Source of the DNA: CAIKLP01 sp965279595
GTDB lineage: Bacteria; Bacteroidota; Bacteroidia; Sphingobacteriales; Sphingobacteriaceae
Length of the DNA stretch: 64,000 nucleotides
Direction of reading: 5' to 3'
Assembly: GCA_965279595.1 (NCBI GenBank)
Contig: OZ257246.1
Span: forward strand, 434,001 to 498,000
In this document: positions 47,429 through 56,651 of the stretch, one piece after another
How the letters are laid out: each line of letters begins with the position of its first letter
Numbering within the stretch: position 1 is the first letter of the stretch
Notes under the pieces: model-generated
What the model was told of the DNA's origin: nothing
What the model saw: the letters and a program-made list of their open reading frames with translations, nothing else
The model's database searches: none
Translations under genes and position numbers: made by a program

Positions 47429-48363
47429 TAAACCTTTATCTTTTTAACATAATTCATTCCTTTATAATGACCAATTAATCCAGCAATTGTCATTCTGAAT
47501 TCCATTTGATTACTAAAAAAAGTCTTGAACAAATAATAAATTAATCCAGAAAGTCGCCAATTGGTTTGCTTTTGTTTATTGATAAAATTTAAAACTATCA
47601 AACTAAAGCTCATGTATTTTTTTAAATTCAAGATATACTTTTTGCTGAGTCTACCTGAAGGCATAAAATGATAAAATTTCAAATCTGTGAACCAAGCAAT
47701 TTTAAACCCGCATTGATAAGCAATGTATTGCATATCTGAATCACCTCCTGCCATTGGGATATTTCCTATTCTATCAAGTGATTTTCTAATAGGTTCCCTT
47801 TCTAGAAACTCTAAATACTTATTTGCATATAAACGAGTAATGCACATGCCAGCACCACTTACTGAAACGTTATCATTTAAATTTGTTCCAATTTGATTTT
47901 GTTCTTTCTTGAAAACCGCTAACATTCCCACATATGGTATTAACCAATCAGGAGCTGGAGTTTCATATACAGCAATACTTTCACCTGCACCCCATATTCC
48001 TAATTCTCTATTCTGTTCACCATACAAATAAGACAATTCTAAATAATTTGCGAACAACCAATTGTCATCATCACAAAATAACATAGTGTCGTAATTTGCT
48101 TTTTTTATACCTGCAGCTCTAGCATTAGTCAATCCAGGTGTGTTCTCAGTAATGATATAAAATGGAATAGGTAATTGATATTTTTTCCATTCCAGTTCTG
48201 CAACTTTTACTGTACTATCAGAAGAAGCATTATTAACTACAATAACTTCCCAATCAATATCTTTAGGTACTTGTTGCTCTGCTAAATATTTTATTGTGGT
48301 AGGTAACCGCAATTCACTATTATAACAACATAAAATTACAGAAACCCCTTTTTTGTCAGTCAT
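47428..48363 (-). CDS. Glycosyltransferase family 2
   Basis: 311 residues. GVSVILCCYNSELRLPTTIK, VIVVNNASSDSTVKVA and MLFCDDDNWLFANY are the GT2 motifs (DDD). SVSGAGMCITRLYANKYLEF follows, as in the group of EPS GT2 enzymes. It overlaps the GT10 gene stop by one base. Confidence 0.92.
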   Translation of the reverse strand: MTDKKGVSVILCCYNSELRLPTTIKYLAEQQVPKDIDWEVIVVNNASSDSTVKVAELEWKKYQLPIPFYIITENTPGLTNARAAGIKKANYDTMLFCDDDNWLFANYLELSYLYGEQNRELGIWGAGESIAVYETPAPDWLIPYVGMLAVFKKEQNQIGTNLNDNVSVSGAGMCITRLYANKYLEFLEREPIRKSLDRIGNIPMAGGDSDMQYIAYQCGFKIAWFTDLKFYHFMPSGRLSKKYILNLKKYMSFSLIVLNFINKQKQTNWRLSGLIYYLFKTFFSNQMEFRMTIAGLIGHYKGMNYVKKIKV

Positions 48364-49316
48364 TACAAATTTGATATTCTATTAAATACTCTTTTAAATA
48401 AAGGATCTCTATAAAAACTTCGGTTAGATTTTATATTCAAATTTATTTTTTTTGACATTTGCTTTTGGGGACCCTCTAACAATTCTACGATAGCTGGGAA
48501 TATGTGATAGCTGCTTAGATATTTTCTCTTTTGTTTTTTAATTAATTCCAATTTAGATTCATAGGGATCCTCTTCTAAAAGTCTTTCTATTTCATCTATA
48601 CTTTTCTTATAATCATCAATATCTATAATCAGCATTGATTCTGTATCGAAATATTCATTTAAATTTGGGCATCCATAATAAATAGGCATAGTATCACTTA
48701 AAAAACATTCGGTTAATTTCTCAGTAAAGTATCCATTATGCACATTGTTTTCAATCGCAATGGAGTATTTATAAGGTGCAAGTGCATCATACTTGTTTTC
48801 TATAAAATTAAACCCTCTTCCAAAAACATCTAAACGATCTTTAAAATGTCCTATCAATTTATTTGCGAAGGCAAATCTTTTTTTATGCCCAACTAAATCT
48901 GTTAAATCAGATGATACCATTGAGATTTTCTTCGATTTGATGATTTCCTTTTCCGAAATAATTTCATCGTAAGTTCTTCCCATTAACCAGGTGTTTAATT
49001 CATGGGTATGTATTAATTTACTTTTATTGATATCGTTTCTCGGCGAAAGCACATGACTGAATTGATTCAAAAAATTAGGGTGAAATAATTTATTTTCATG
49101 AACTTCATCAGTGATAAAATAAATGTTTTGAGGATTGCATTTAACTGTAAGTTGATTAATTAATGGTGGTAAATCTCCCCAAATTATCCAATAGTCACAT
49201 TCATTACAATCATTATTGATTTCAAATTTATAATCGCCAATAATCCCTAATGCATTTGGAGTGCGCTCATAAAAGAATGAATGAGCCCATGCTGTATTGA
49301 ATTTGATAATTTTCAT
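48363..49316 (-). CDS. Glycosyltransferase family 10 (fucosyltransferase-like)
   Basis: 317 residues. The GT10 C-terminal signature is clear: YKYSIAIENNVHNGYFTEKL followed by DTMPIYYGCPNLNEYF. Family members use GDP-fucose or a related 6-deoxy sugar to make alpha-1,3/1,4 branches; the fucose donor here is inferred. The N-terminal half has ECDYWIIWGDLPP and YFITDEVHEN. It is the only GT10 in the cluster and would place a branching deoxyhexose. Confidence 0.85.
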   Translation of the reverse strand: MKIIKFNTAWAHSFFYERTPNALGIIGDYKFEINNDCNECDYWIIWGDLPPLINQLTVKCNPQNIYFITDEVHENKLFHPNFLNQFSHVLSPRNDINKSKLIHTHELNTWLMGRTYDEIISEKEIIKSKKISMVSSDLTDLVGHKKRFAFANKLIGHFKDRLDVFGRGFNFIENKYDALAPYKYSIAIENNVHNGYFTEKLTECFLSDTMPIYYGCPNLNEYFDTESMLIIDIDDYKKSIDEIERLLEEDPYESKLELIKKQKRKYLSSYHIFPAIVELLEGPQKQMSKKINLNIKSNRSFYRDPLFKRVFNRISNL

Positions 49317-49318
49317 TG

Positions 49319-50140
49319 CTACAGATTAGGATTTATGCCAATTGTTAATTCTCCACTATTGAAAAGTACAAACCCACTTTCTCTTAAAGCAGCATATATA
49401 TCTTCTCTACAATTAAATTCATCATGTATTTCTACAGCTATCACTTTTGTGATTGATAAAAAATTCAAATCAACTTTTTTATTTAAAATAAATCGTTCAG
49501 CTCCTTCAATATCAATTTTTAAAAGGTCGATTCTTAAAATTGAATATGATTGAATTATAGATGAAAGAGTGATTGCATTAATTTTGTCAACTCTACCTTT
49601 ACCTTCAATTTGTTTAAATGATAAAGACCAATCTTTTCCATCTCTAAAACTTTTGTCTAGTTGCAATTCTGTTTCTTCATGCCATATAGCAGCATTAATA
49701 GGAATAACCCCATTATTATTATTATTTAAGGAGATATTCTTTTGCAACATTTGGTAATTTTCAACATCAGGCTCAAGGCAAATTATTTTAGAATCAGGAA
49801 ATGCATTTTTTAAATACAAAGTTGTCAGGCCAATATTTGCACCTAAATCTATTATTACATTCGCTGCAAATTTATTTGAGTGAATCAATGACACTAATGA
49901 TTCATATTCATGATTAATCATTATCTGATCAAAAACATAAATATCGCTACTATCCTTACGTAGGTTTGTTTTAAAAATTTTATTGCTTATAGAATAATGC
50001 TTATTATTTTTTTGAATGTCGAATCCACTATTAGAAATTTTATCAAAAAGTAAATTAAGCTCCATATTGGACACCCAGTTATTAAACCCTAGTAGTCTAA
50101 AAAGTTTTATTAAATATGCATAAAATATTTTTTTAATCAT
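49319..50140 (-). CDS. FkbM family methyltransferase
   Basis: 273 residues. VIIDLGANIGLTTLYLKNAF, ICLEPDVENYQMLQKNI and LLKIDIEGAERFIL are the FkbM motifs in order. It lies one base from the next FkbM gene (50142) and two from the GT10 gene. Confidence 0.92.
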   Translation of the reverse strand: MIKKIFYAYLIKLFRLLGFNNWVSNMELNLLFDKISNSGFDIQKNNKHYSISNKIFKTNLRKDSSDIYVFDQIMINHEYESLVSLIHSNKFAANVIIDLGANIGLTTLYLKNAFPDSKIICLEPDVENYQMLQKNISLNNNNNGVIPINAAIWHEETELQLDKSFRDGKDWSLSFKQIEGKGRVDKINAITLSSIIQSYSILRIDLLKIDIEGAERFILNKKVDLNFLSITKVIAVEIHDEFNCREDIYAALRESGFVLFNSGELTIGINPNL

Positions 50141-50141
50141 T

Positions 50142-50810
50142 TCACTTTCTTATGAATAGTGCATCACCAGTAAAGTCCCAGCTTAAATCTTCCCCTTTTA
50201 ATTTGAACCCATTGTTGATTAACCAAGTTTTAAAATCCGAATAAATTCCATGGCCTTCATACAATTCTCTTGTAGATATTTCAGTAAATATTACTTTGAC
50301 TGTCGAAAATATTTTAGGTGAATTCTTTAAAACTTCAAATTCCATACCTTGCATATCTAGCCACATGTATTCAATGGCTTTAACTTTATTGTTTTCTGCC
50401 CATTGATCGAGTGTAAGTGTTTCAACTATTTCTACTTCTGAAAAAGCCACTTCAGGATTTGTTTCTAAATGATCTTTAGGTTTTAGTAAAGAACTTGAAC
50501 CATCAGATCCGCCAGAACTAATATACATTTCAGTGCTTCCGTTCTTGCTTGATAAGGCAATTCGGTATGTATGCACATTTTTAAAATCTTTTACATTTGA
50601 TTGCAATTGCTCGTAAATACTTTTAACTGGTTCAAATGCATAAACTTCAGCATTTGTAAGTGTAGCTAAAACTTGTGTATCCCAACCAACGTGAGCACCA
50701 GCTTCAAGTATATGATAATTGTTTTTTATATATGTATAAGAAATTTGACGAAGAGATAATTTTCTTCCTAGCCATTTCTTAATTCTAATTTTCCATTTTA
50801 AACTTATCAT
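50142..50810 (-). CDS. FkbM family methyltransferase, divergent
   Basis: 222 residues, the shortest of the five FkbM proteins. The SAM-binding motif is changed to EAGAHVGWDTQVLA and the signature segment to YMWLDMQGMEFEVL, where the others have KIDVEG. VYAFEPVKSIYEQLQSNV is normal. The changes are typical of a side branch of the family, so the acceptor may differ. It follows the Wzt gene with a 5-base gap. Confidence 0.87.
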   Translation of the reverse strand: MISLKWKIRIKKWLGRKLSLRQISYTYIKNNYHILEAGAHVGWDTQVLATLTNAEVYAFEPVKSIYEQLQSNVKDFKNVHTYRIALSSKNGSTEMYISSGGSDGSSSLLKPKDHLETNPEVAFSEVEIVETLTLDQWAENNKVKAIEYMWLDMQGMEFEVLKNSPKIFSTVKVIFTEISTRELYEGHGIYSDFKTWLINNGFKLKGEDLSWDFTGDALFIRK

Positions 50811-50815
50811 AAAAT

Positions 50816-52069
50816 TTATTTAATGTCCCAATTCAATTTAGGAAATAATACACCTGGAAAATTTTGTTCAGTTAACACCATCTTAAAGTAATCAGACTTA
50901 TCTAATTCAACATTGAATTTCAACACGGCATCATAGGTGCTTAAAAGGGTTGTTACATTATGAACTGAAAACAATGGCCTTAATAAATAAGTCCCATGAT
51001 TTAAAAGATGCTTTGGAATTGTTGCAATAAATTCTGATGATACACCCTCTTTAAAATCATGTTTCCCATTTGAATCAATTTGCTGCGAACGAAAAATAAC
51101 CACACCATCTTTAATTAAATCAAAACCAATTTTCACATACTCTAAACTTTTCTTAAATGATGCATTGATTATAATTTTAATTTCTTCTTCATTACTAAAA
51201 GTAGTTTTGACTTCATTTAAGCTATTGGTAATCCTCATTGATTCAAAACGTGCATCATATTTATCTTCTTCGGTATTTAACCAAACTCCTTCTTGCTTAA
51301 TATCTTCAGAGTTTTCGTATAAATTAATAGTTTCGTTTACTTCACCATGAAATGCCAGTTCTCCTTTTCTGAGTAAAATCCCTTTGTTACAAAGACTTTT
51401 TATTGCTCCAATATTATGACTTACAAACAAAATGGTTCTTCCTTCCTTCTTACTCACATCATCCATTTTGCCTAAACACTTTTTCTGAAATTGAGCATCA
51501 CCCACAGCAAGTACTTCATCAACTAACAAAATTTCGGGTTCTAAATTTGCAGCAACTGCAAAAGCCAATCTGACATACATGCCAGAAGAGTATCTTTTAA
51601 CAGGTGTATCCAAAAACTTTTCAATTTCAGCAAAATCAACTATCTCATCAAACTTTGCTTTTATTTCATTCCTAGTCATTCCAAGAATTGCACCATTTAG
51701 AAAAATATTTTCTCTTCCTGTTAACTCTGGATGAAATCCAGTACCTACTTCTAACAAACTTGAAACTCTACCTTTAATGGTAATTTTACCAGTACTTGGT
51801 TCAGTAATTCTACTCAGTAATTTCAACAATGTAGACTTGCCTGCGCCATTTCTTCCTATTACTCCTACTCTATCTCCTTTTTTTATTTCAAAATTAATAT
51901 CCTTTAATGCCCAAAATTCTTCTTCAGTATCTTTAATTTCCTTTTTGCTGAAAACTGATTTGGCTGCATCAGATATTGAATCTCTTAATGATTTGTACCG
52001 CTCAGAATTTTGATGTGATAAAACGAAGCGTTTTGAAATATTTTCAGCAATAATTATGGATTCGTTCAT
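50816..52069 (-). CDS. wzt: Polysaccharide ABC exporter ATP-binding subunit (Wzt-type)
   Basis: 417 residues. The ABC domain has Walker A GRNGAGKST at 72-80, the signature RYSSGMYVRLAFAVA and Walker B EILLVDEVLAVGD. The C-terminal ~170 residues form a Wzt_C-like carbohydrate-recognition domain, as in exporters that check the chain end of an O-antigen or capsule. With the permease at 52899 it forms the exporter; an FkbM gene lies between them. Confidence 0.94.
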   Translation of the reverse strand: MNESIIIAENISKRFVLSHQNSERYKSLRDSISDAAKSVFSKKEIKDTEEEFWALKDINFEIKKGDRVGVIGRNGAGKSTLLKLLSRITEPSTGKITIKGRVSSLLEVGTGFHPELTGRENIFLNGAILGMTRNEIKAKFDEIVDFAEIEKFLDTPVKRYSSGMYVRLAFAVAANLEPEILLVDEVLAVGDAQFQKKCLGKMDDVSKKEGRTILFVSHNIGAIKSLCNKGILLRKGELAFHGEVNETINLYENSEDIKQEGVWLNTEEDKYDARFESMRITNSLNEVKTTFSNEEEIKIIINASFKKSLEYVKIGFDLIKDGVVIFRSQQIDSNGKHDFKEGVSSEFIATIPKHLLNHGTYLLRPLFSVHNVTTLLSTYDAVLKFNVELDKSDYFKMVLTEQNFPGVLFPKLNWDIK

Positions 52070-52071
52070 TT

Positions 52072-52899
52072 TTATAAAAATAAAAGATTACCGTCAATAG
52101 CTTGATTCATATTGTTTAATAATTTTAATTCGTAAGGAAAGATTTGATAAATTTTATATTTATTGTTTTCAATAAAATTTTGCCAATTTGAAATGTCACT
52201 TTGATTTGATTTTTTTTGATAGTTTAAATCCCATTCAATTAAAATAGTAGGATGATTGATTTTAATGGTTTCCTTCAAACCTTCAATTACATTCCATTCA
52301 AAACCTTCCACATCTATTTTCATAAATTTAATTGCTTCTATTCGATTATTTTTAACCCAATCATCTCCTTTCAAAACATCTACTATTAAACCATTAATAT
52401 CTGCATTCATCAAGCTAATTGCACCCTTGTTCTCTTCATTTTCATCAAATTTAATATGCATACTTTGATTGCTATCTCCTAATGCATATGGAATTAACTC
52501 AATGTTTTTTATTCCATTTAATTGAATGTTTTGTGAAAATCTTTTTTGATTATATGGAATAGGTTCGAAAGAATATACCCTACCATCATGCTTTAGTAAT
52601 TTTGACAATCGAATACTATTGATTCCAATATTGGCACCAATATCAAGAATATTACCAGCTGATGGCACATACGTTTGAAACACTTTTTGAATTTCAGTTT
52701 CATATTCACCAGTCATCCATACCCTTCTTTCAATATACTCTTTAGATGAAAAATGAATAGCAATATCTTCTTTTTCAAAATGAGTAATACCAGTGTGAAT
52801 CCTATTTTTTATATATCGCTTGAAAAGCCAAGTGCTAATTCTTTCGTTGAAAATGCCTTTGTAAGTCCTAGTAAATTTTAAAATTTTATGTATATCCAT
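52072..52899 (-). CDS. FkbM family methyltransferase
   Basis: 275 residues. NILDIGANIGINSIRLSKLL, SFEPIPYNQKRFSQNI and FMKIDVEGFEWNVIEGL give the family signature. Lying between the two ABC exporter genes, it may add a terminal methyl that the Wzt C-terminal domain recognises; that is known for some O-antigens (methyl or methyl-phosphate caps) but only inferred here. Confidence 0.92.
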   Translation of the reverse strand: MDIHKILKFTRTYKGIFNERISTWLFKRYIKNRIHTGITHFEKEDIAIHFSSKEYIERRVWMTGEYETEIQKVFQTYVPSAGNILDIGANIGINSIRLSKLLKHDGRVYSFEPIPYNQKRFSQNIQLNGIKNIELIPYALGDSNQSMHIKFDENEENKGAISLMNADINGLIVDVLKGDDWVKNNRIEAIKFMKIDVEGFEWNVIEGLKETIKINHPTILIEWDLNYQKKSNQSDISNWQNFIENNKYKIYQIFPYELKLLNNMNQAIDGNLLFL

Positions 52900-53717
52900 T
52901 ATATCGAATCGGCAAAACTTTTTTCCATTTTCCTAAAATAGCGTATACCTAAAATTGTAAATAAAATTGCGATTGTAATTGCAGATATCATTGAATACAG
53001 ATTAAGGTCACTTTGGGTATCAAGCAAACACCATCTAAAGCCATCAATAACTCCAACCATTGGATTAATAGCATAAAGCCACTGGTACTTTTCTGCAATA
53101 ATACTACTACTGAATCCTACTGGTGATATGTATAATCCAAATTGAATGATAAATGGAATGATGTATCTAAAATCTCTATACTTGACATTCAGTGCCGTTA
53201 AAAAAACGCCTAAACCAAATGCAATAAAAAATACCAATAAAATAAATAATGGAAGAAAAATTATGTGCCAACTTGGAATATATTGATACCATGCAAATAA
53301 GCCGATTAATACTAAAAATGAAATTGCAAAATCAATTAAACTTACAATAATTGCACTTGCAGGAATAATCAATCTAGGGAAATAAACTTTACTGATTAGG
53401 TTGGCATTTCCAATTAAGCTACCACTACTTTCTGATAATGCATTAGCGAAAAATTGCCATGGTAACATTGCAGCATAAACAAGAATTGGATAGGGGATAT
53501 TTGCAACAGTTGGAAGTTTAGCTACTTTACTAAAAACGATTGTAAAAATTACCATCGTGAATAATGGGCGTATTATACTCCAAGCTGCACCAATTACTGT
53601 TTGTTTATATCTTACTTTTATATCTCTCCAAGCAAGGATATAAAAAAGCTCTCTGTAGCGCCAAAGATCTTTCCAATAATTTCTTTCAGCTCTTCCCGCT
53701 TCAATTATTACTTCCAT
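52899..53717 (-). CDS. wzm: Polysaccharide ABC exporter permease (Wzm-type)
   Basis: 272 residues, six predicted membrane helices, ABC-2 type. An N-terminal amphipathic segment (LWRYRELFYILAWRDIKVRY) precedes the first helix, and ISPVGFSSSIIAEKYQWLYA then NPMVGVIDGFRW is the conserved end. It overlaps the GT4 stop by 17 bases and the FkbM start by one. It exports an undecaprenyl-linked glycan together with Wzt. Confidence 0.95.
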   Translation of the reverse strand: MEVIIEAGRAERNYWKDLWRYRELFYILAWRDIKVRYKQTVIGAAWSIIRPLFTMVIFTIVFSKVAKLPTVANIPYPILVYAAMLPWQFFANALSESSGSLIGNANLISKVYFPRLIIPASAIIVSLIDFAISFLVLIGLFAWYQYIPSWHIIFLPLFILLVFFIAFGLGVFLTALNVKYRDFRYIIPFIIQFGLYISPVGFSSSIIAEKYQWLYAINPMVGVIDGFRWCLLDTQSDLNLYSMISAITIAILFTILGIRYFRKMEKSFADSI

Positions 53718-54819
53718 TGATTTCTAAAATTTCTAATAATTGTTTATTTAATTTTTGGTGGTTAAATAATGTATTGACTTCATTTGATAATGAAATTCTA
53801 CTTTGAACATCAAATGGTTTATGAAGTGCATTCACAATTGCATTTGTAATTTCATCGTTATTCTCTGGATCAACTAATTGTCCAAGCATCCCATCATTTA
53901 ATGCATCTAAACTTCCATCTTTATTACCGGCAATTACTTCAAGCCCATTTGCCATTGCATCTATAAACACTAAACCAAATCCTTCTCCTTTGCTTGGCAT
54001 TACAAATAAATCTGCGGCTTGGTAATATTTAACAATTAATTCATCTGACACATAGCCTGTCAATTTCACATTTTCATTTAAATTGTAAACTTGAATTAAA
54101 GATTGGATTCTATTAAATTCAATTTCATCATAATTGCCAATGATGTGATACATGAATTTAAATTCATCTTTTAACTTTCTTAAACTTTCAATAACAGCAT
54201 CATATCCTTTGTATTGTTCATCAGATGAAAGCCGACCAACAGTGATGATTAATTTAACAGAATTAGTGATTCCCAAATCAGATCGAAATGAATCACGCAC
54301 TTCTTTATCAAAATTATATTTCACAATTGGACTCAAATAATTTGAGACTACTTTAATATTATTTTCATTTAAATTATATTTTTTTAGCAAGACTTCTTTA
54401 GTGAATTTGCTAACCGGAAGTATTTTATCAGCTTGAAAAAGCAATCTTTCTTTAATTCCACTTAATTTGTACCAAACTTCAATTCCATGTGTTTGTAGAA
54501 ACACTTTAGCTCTTGGGTTGAATAGTTTAATTAATAATCCAATTAAAGCTAAGTTGATATGAGGCAAAATTATTACATCAGATTTAATACCTTGCCAAAT
54601 TGATTTAATGAAAAAAAGAAATTTATTTCCAGCATAACAAGTTGCCAATAATGGATCAATATAATTCCCATCAACTTGTTGATCATAAAGTGAAATTGCT
54701 TTTAATCTGATAAGGTGATTTTGGTGAAATTCATTTAATTCAAAAAGCCAATTTCTATTTACTTGTTCAATGCCACCTGTATTAGAAAAAGTTTTTAAAC
54801 TAAGATATAATACATTCAT
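53701..54819 (-). CDS. Glycosyltransferase family 4
   Basis: 373 residues from the ATG at 54819, which overlaps the asparagine synthase stop as TAATG; an upstream in-frame start at 54852 lies inside that gene and is less likely. NVLYLSLKTFSNTGGIEQVN opens the N-terminal domain; IITVGRLSSDEQYKGYDAVI and PSKGEGFGLVFIDAMANGLE follow. The second Glu of EX7E is replaced by Asp (EGFGLVFID). Confidence 0.91.
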   Translation of the reverse strand: MNVLYLSLKTFSNTGGIEQVNRNWLFELNEFHQNHLIRLKAISLYDQQVDGNYIDPLLATCYAGNKFLFFIKSIWQGIKSDVIILPHINLALIGLLIKLFNPRAKVFLQTHGIEVWYKLSGIKERLLFQADKILPVSKFTKEVLLKKYNLNENNIKVVSNYLSPIVKYNFDKEVRDSFRSDLGITNSVKLIITVGRLSSDEQYKGYDAVIESLRKLKDEFKFMYHIIGNYDEIEFNRIQSLIQVYNLNENVKLTGYVSDELIVKYYQAADLFVMPSKGEGFGLVFIDAMANGLEVIAGNKDGSLDALNDGMLGQLVDPENNDEITNAIVNALHKPFDVQSRISLSNEVNTLFNHQKLNKQLLEILEINGSNN

Positions 54820-56585
54820 TAGTTGAACTTTTTTAATTGGACTAAAGCCCACATTTTCGACCAGTGTATTTTATCTTTGTTAAAATCAGTGTACATTTTA
54901 GCAGCAGTTTTTGATATTGGTAAAAGTGATTTCAACAAATCAGAATTTTTCAACCATTTCTGAAATGGAAATGAAAATCCCATTTTAGGTCGATTCCAAA
55001 TTTCTTGAGGTAAAATATTTTTAAATGTATCAATGAGTAATGATTTTCTACCTGGTTCAGCAAACAGCTGTTTGTCTTCAATAGTAGCCACCAATTCCAT
55101 CAATTCTTTATCTAGAAAAGGAACACGAACTTCTAGACCATGTCGCATGCTCATATAATCAGTGTCTTTTAATAATTGATTTTGCATATAAATGGATTGC
55201 TCCATATAACTAATCATTCCATAACCTTTTAAATTAGTTGGAATTTTAGGCGCTTTCTCCATTAATACATTCAACACAAAGGAAGGTTCACAATCTAATA
55301 TTTTAGCAACTTCATTTGGCGCATAAAATCCTCGTAATAATAAATAAGTTGAAAGCTCAGGACTCAGTTTTAAATAATCGAGGCGGTTAAATTTACCACC
55401 TAATAATTTCGATGCAACTGGAGCTGCAAATTTCACTTTTTGTAAAAGTTCTAAATAGTCAACTCTTTTGAAAGAAGGATATCCACCAAATAATTCATCA
55501 GCACCTAAGCCTGATAATACCGCTTTTAAATTATTTTTTCTCGCATATTTAGAAATGAACCAAGAGTTTACGGCATCGTTACTTGGTTGGTCATAGTCTG
55601 TTAAAATGCCTGGAAGTTCCTCTTCAAATTCAGATTGCTGAATTAAAAAACCAGTATGATTTGCTCTGGTTTTTGAAACTATAATGTCTTGATATTTTTT
55701 TTCAGAATATCCTGGTTCATCAAATTCAATGGAAAGAGTATGCAAATCTCTTGTATAATTTCTAGCTAAAAGAGTTAACAAACTTGAATCTATACCACCA
55801 CTTAAAAACAAGCCTATCGGAGCATCTGAAATTAAATTTCTTTCTACAGATTGATAGAGCGTTTGTTGTAAATGAAATTGCAATTCTTGATTTGATCTTA
55901 CTATTTTTTTTCGCTCAAAGTTTTGATAATTATGAATCAGTCCTTTGCCAGTGTTTGTATTGAATTTAAAATATGAACCTTTAGGTAGAGAATAAACATC
56001 TTCAAGAGTTGTAAATGGTTCGGGTATAAAACCATAACTTAAAAATAAAATTTGCCAAAAGTTATTATTCGTTAAACCAAGTTTCTTGAAAGCCTTTACT
56101 TCAGAAGCAAAATAAAGTTGTTGATTATCATGATAAAAATATAACGGTTTAATTCCAGCATGATCTCTAACTAAATATATTTCCTTTTCAATTGTATCAT
56201 ATAATGCAAAAGCAAACATTCCATTAAACTTTGAAAATGCTTGCTCCTTCCATTCAATAAATGCGTTCAGAATAACTTCAGTATCAGAGTTGCTTTTGAA
56301 ATGATATCCAAGTTCAATTAATTCAACTTTAATTGTTTTGAAATTGTAAATTTCTCCATTAAAAACAATGACATAGCGTTGATCTTGACTGAACATGGGT
56401 TGATGTCCATTTTCAGAAAGATCTAAAATAGATAATCGTCGATGACCTAATGCGATTGAATTTTGAATGAAATAACCAAAATCATCAGGGCCACCTGGCT
56501 GCATCACATCGCACATACTTTGTATGTCAGATGTAATTTGATCTTGATATCTTATGGGGTCAATTATTCCTGCAATTCTGCACAT
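54819..56585 (-). CDS. asnB: Asparagine synthase-like amidotransferase (glutamine-hydrolysing)
   Basis: 588 residues. The Ntn-type glutaminase has its nucleophile Cys2 (MCRIAGII) exposed once Met is removed, then GHRRLSILDLSENGHQPM, FNGEIYN (75-81) and SDTEVIL. The synthetase half has the ATP-binding SGGIDSS at 262-268, GLGADELFGGYPSFKR and HGLEVRVPFLDKELM. Length fits AsnB. Inside polysaccharide clusters such proteins are thought to amidate sugars or peptides rather than make free asparagine, and similar amidotransferases accompany exosortase systems. The true acceptor is unknown. Confidence 0.92.
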   Translation of the reverse strand: MCRIAGIIDPIRYQDQITSDIQSMCDVMQPGGPDDFGYFIQNSIALGHRRLSILDLSENGHQPMFSQDQRYVIVFNGEIYNFKTIKVELIELGYHFKSNSDTEVILNAFIEWKEQAFSKFNGMFAFALYDTIEKEIYLVRDHAGIKPLYFYHDNQQLYFASEVKAFKKLGLTNNNFWQILFLSYGFIPEPFTTLEDVYSLPKGSYFKFNTNTGKGLIHNYQNFERKKIVRSNQELQFHLQQTLYQSVERNLISDAPIGLFLSGGIDSSLLTLLARNYTRDLHTLSIEFDEPGYSEKKYQDIIVSKTRANHTGFLIQQSEFEEELPGILTDYDQPSNDAVNSWFISKYARKNNLKAVLSGLGADELFGGYPSFKRVDYLELLQKVKFAAPVASKLLGGKFNRLDYLKLSPELSTYLLLRGFYAPNEVAKILDCEPSFVLNVLMEKAPKIPTNLKGYGMISYMEQSIYMQNQLLKDTDYMSMRHGLEVRVPFLDKELMELVATIEDKQLFAEPGRKSLLIDTFKNILPQEIWNRPKMGFSFPFQKWLKNSDLLKSLLPISKTAAKMYTDFNKDKIHWSKMWALVQLKKFN

Positions 56586-56651
56586 TTGTTTTTATACAGC
56601 TTCGCCCCGTCAGTTACATTTCATGCACTAACAAGACCTATTAAAAATACA

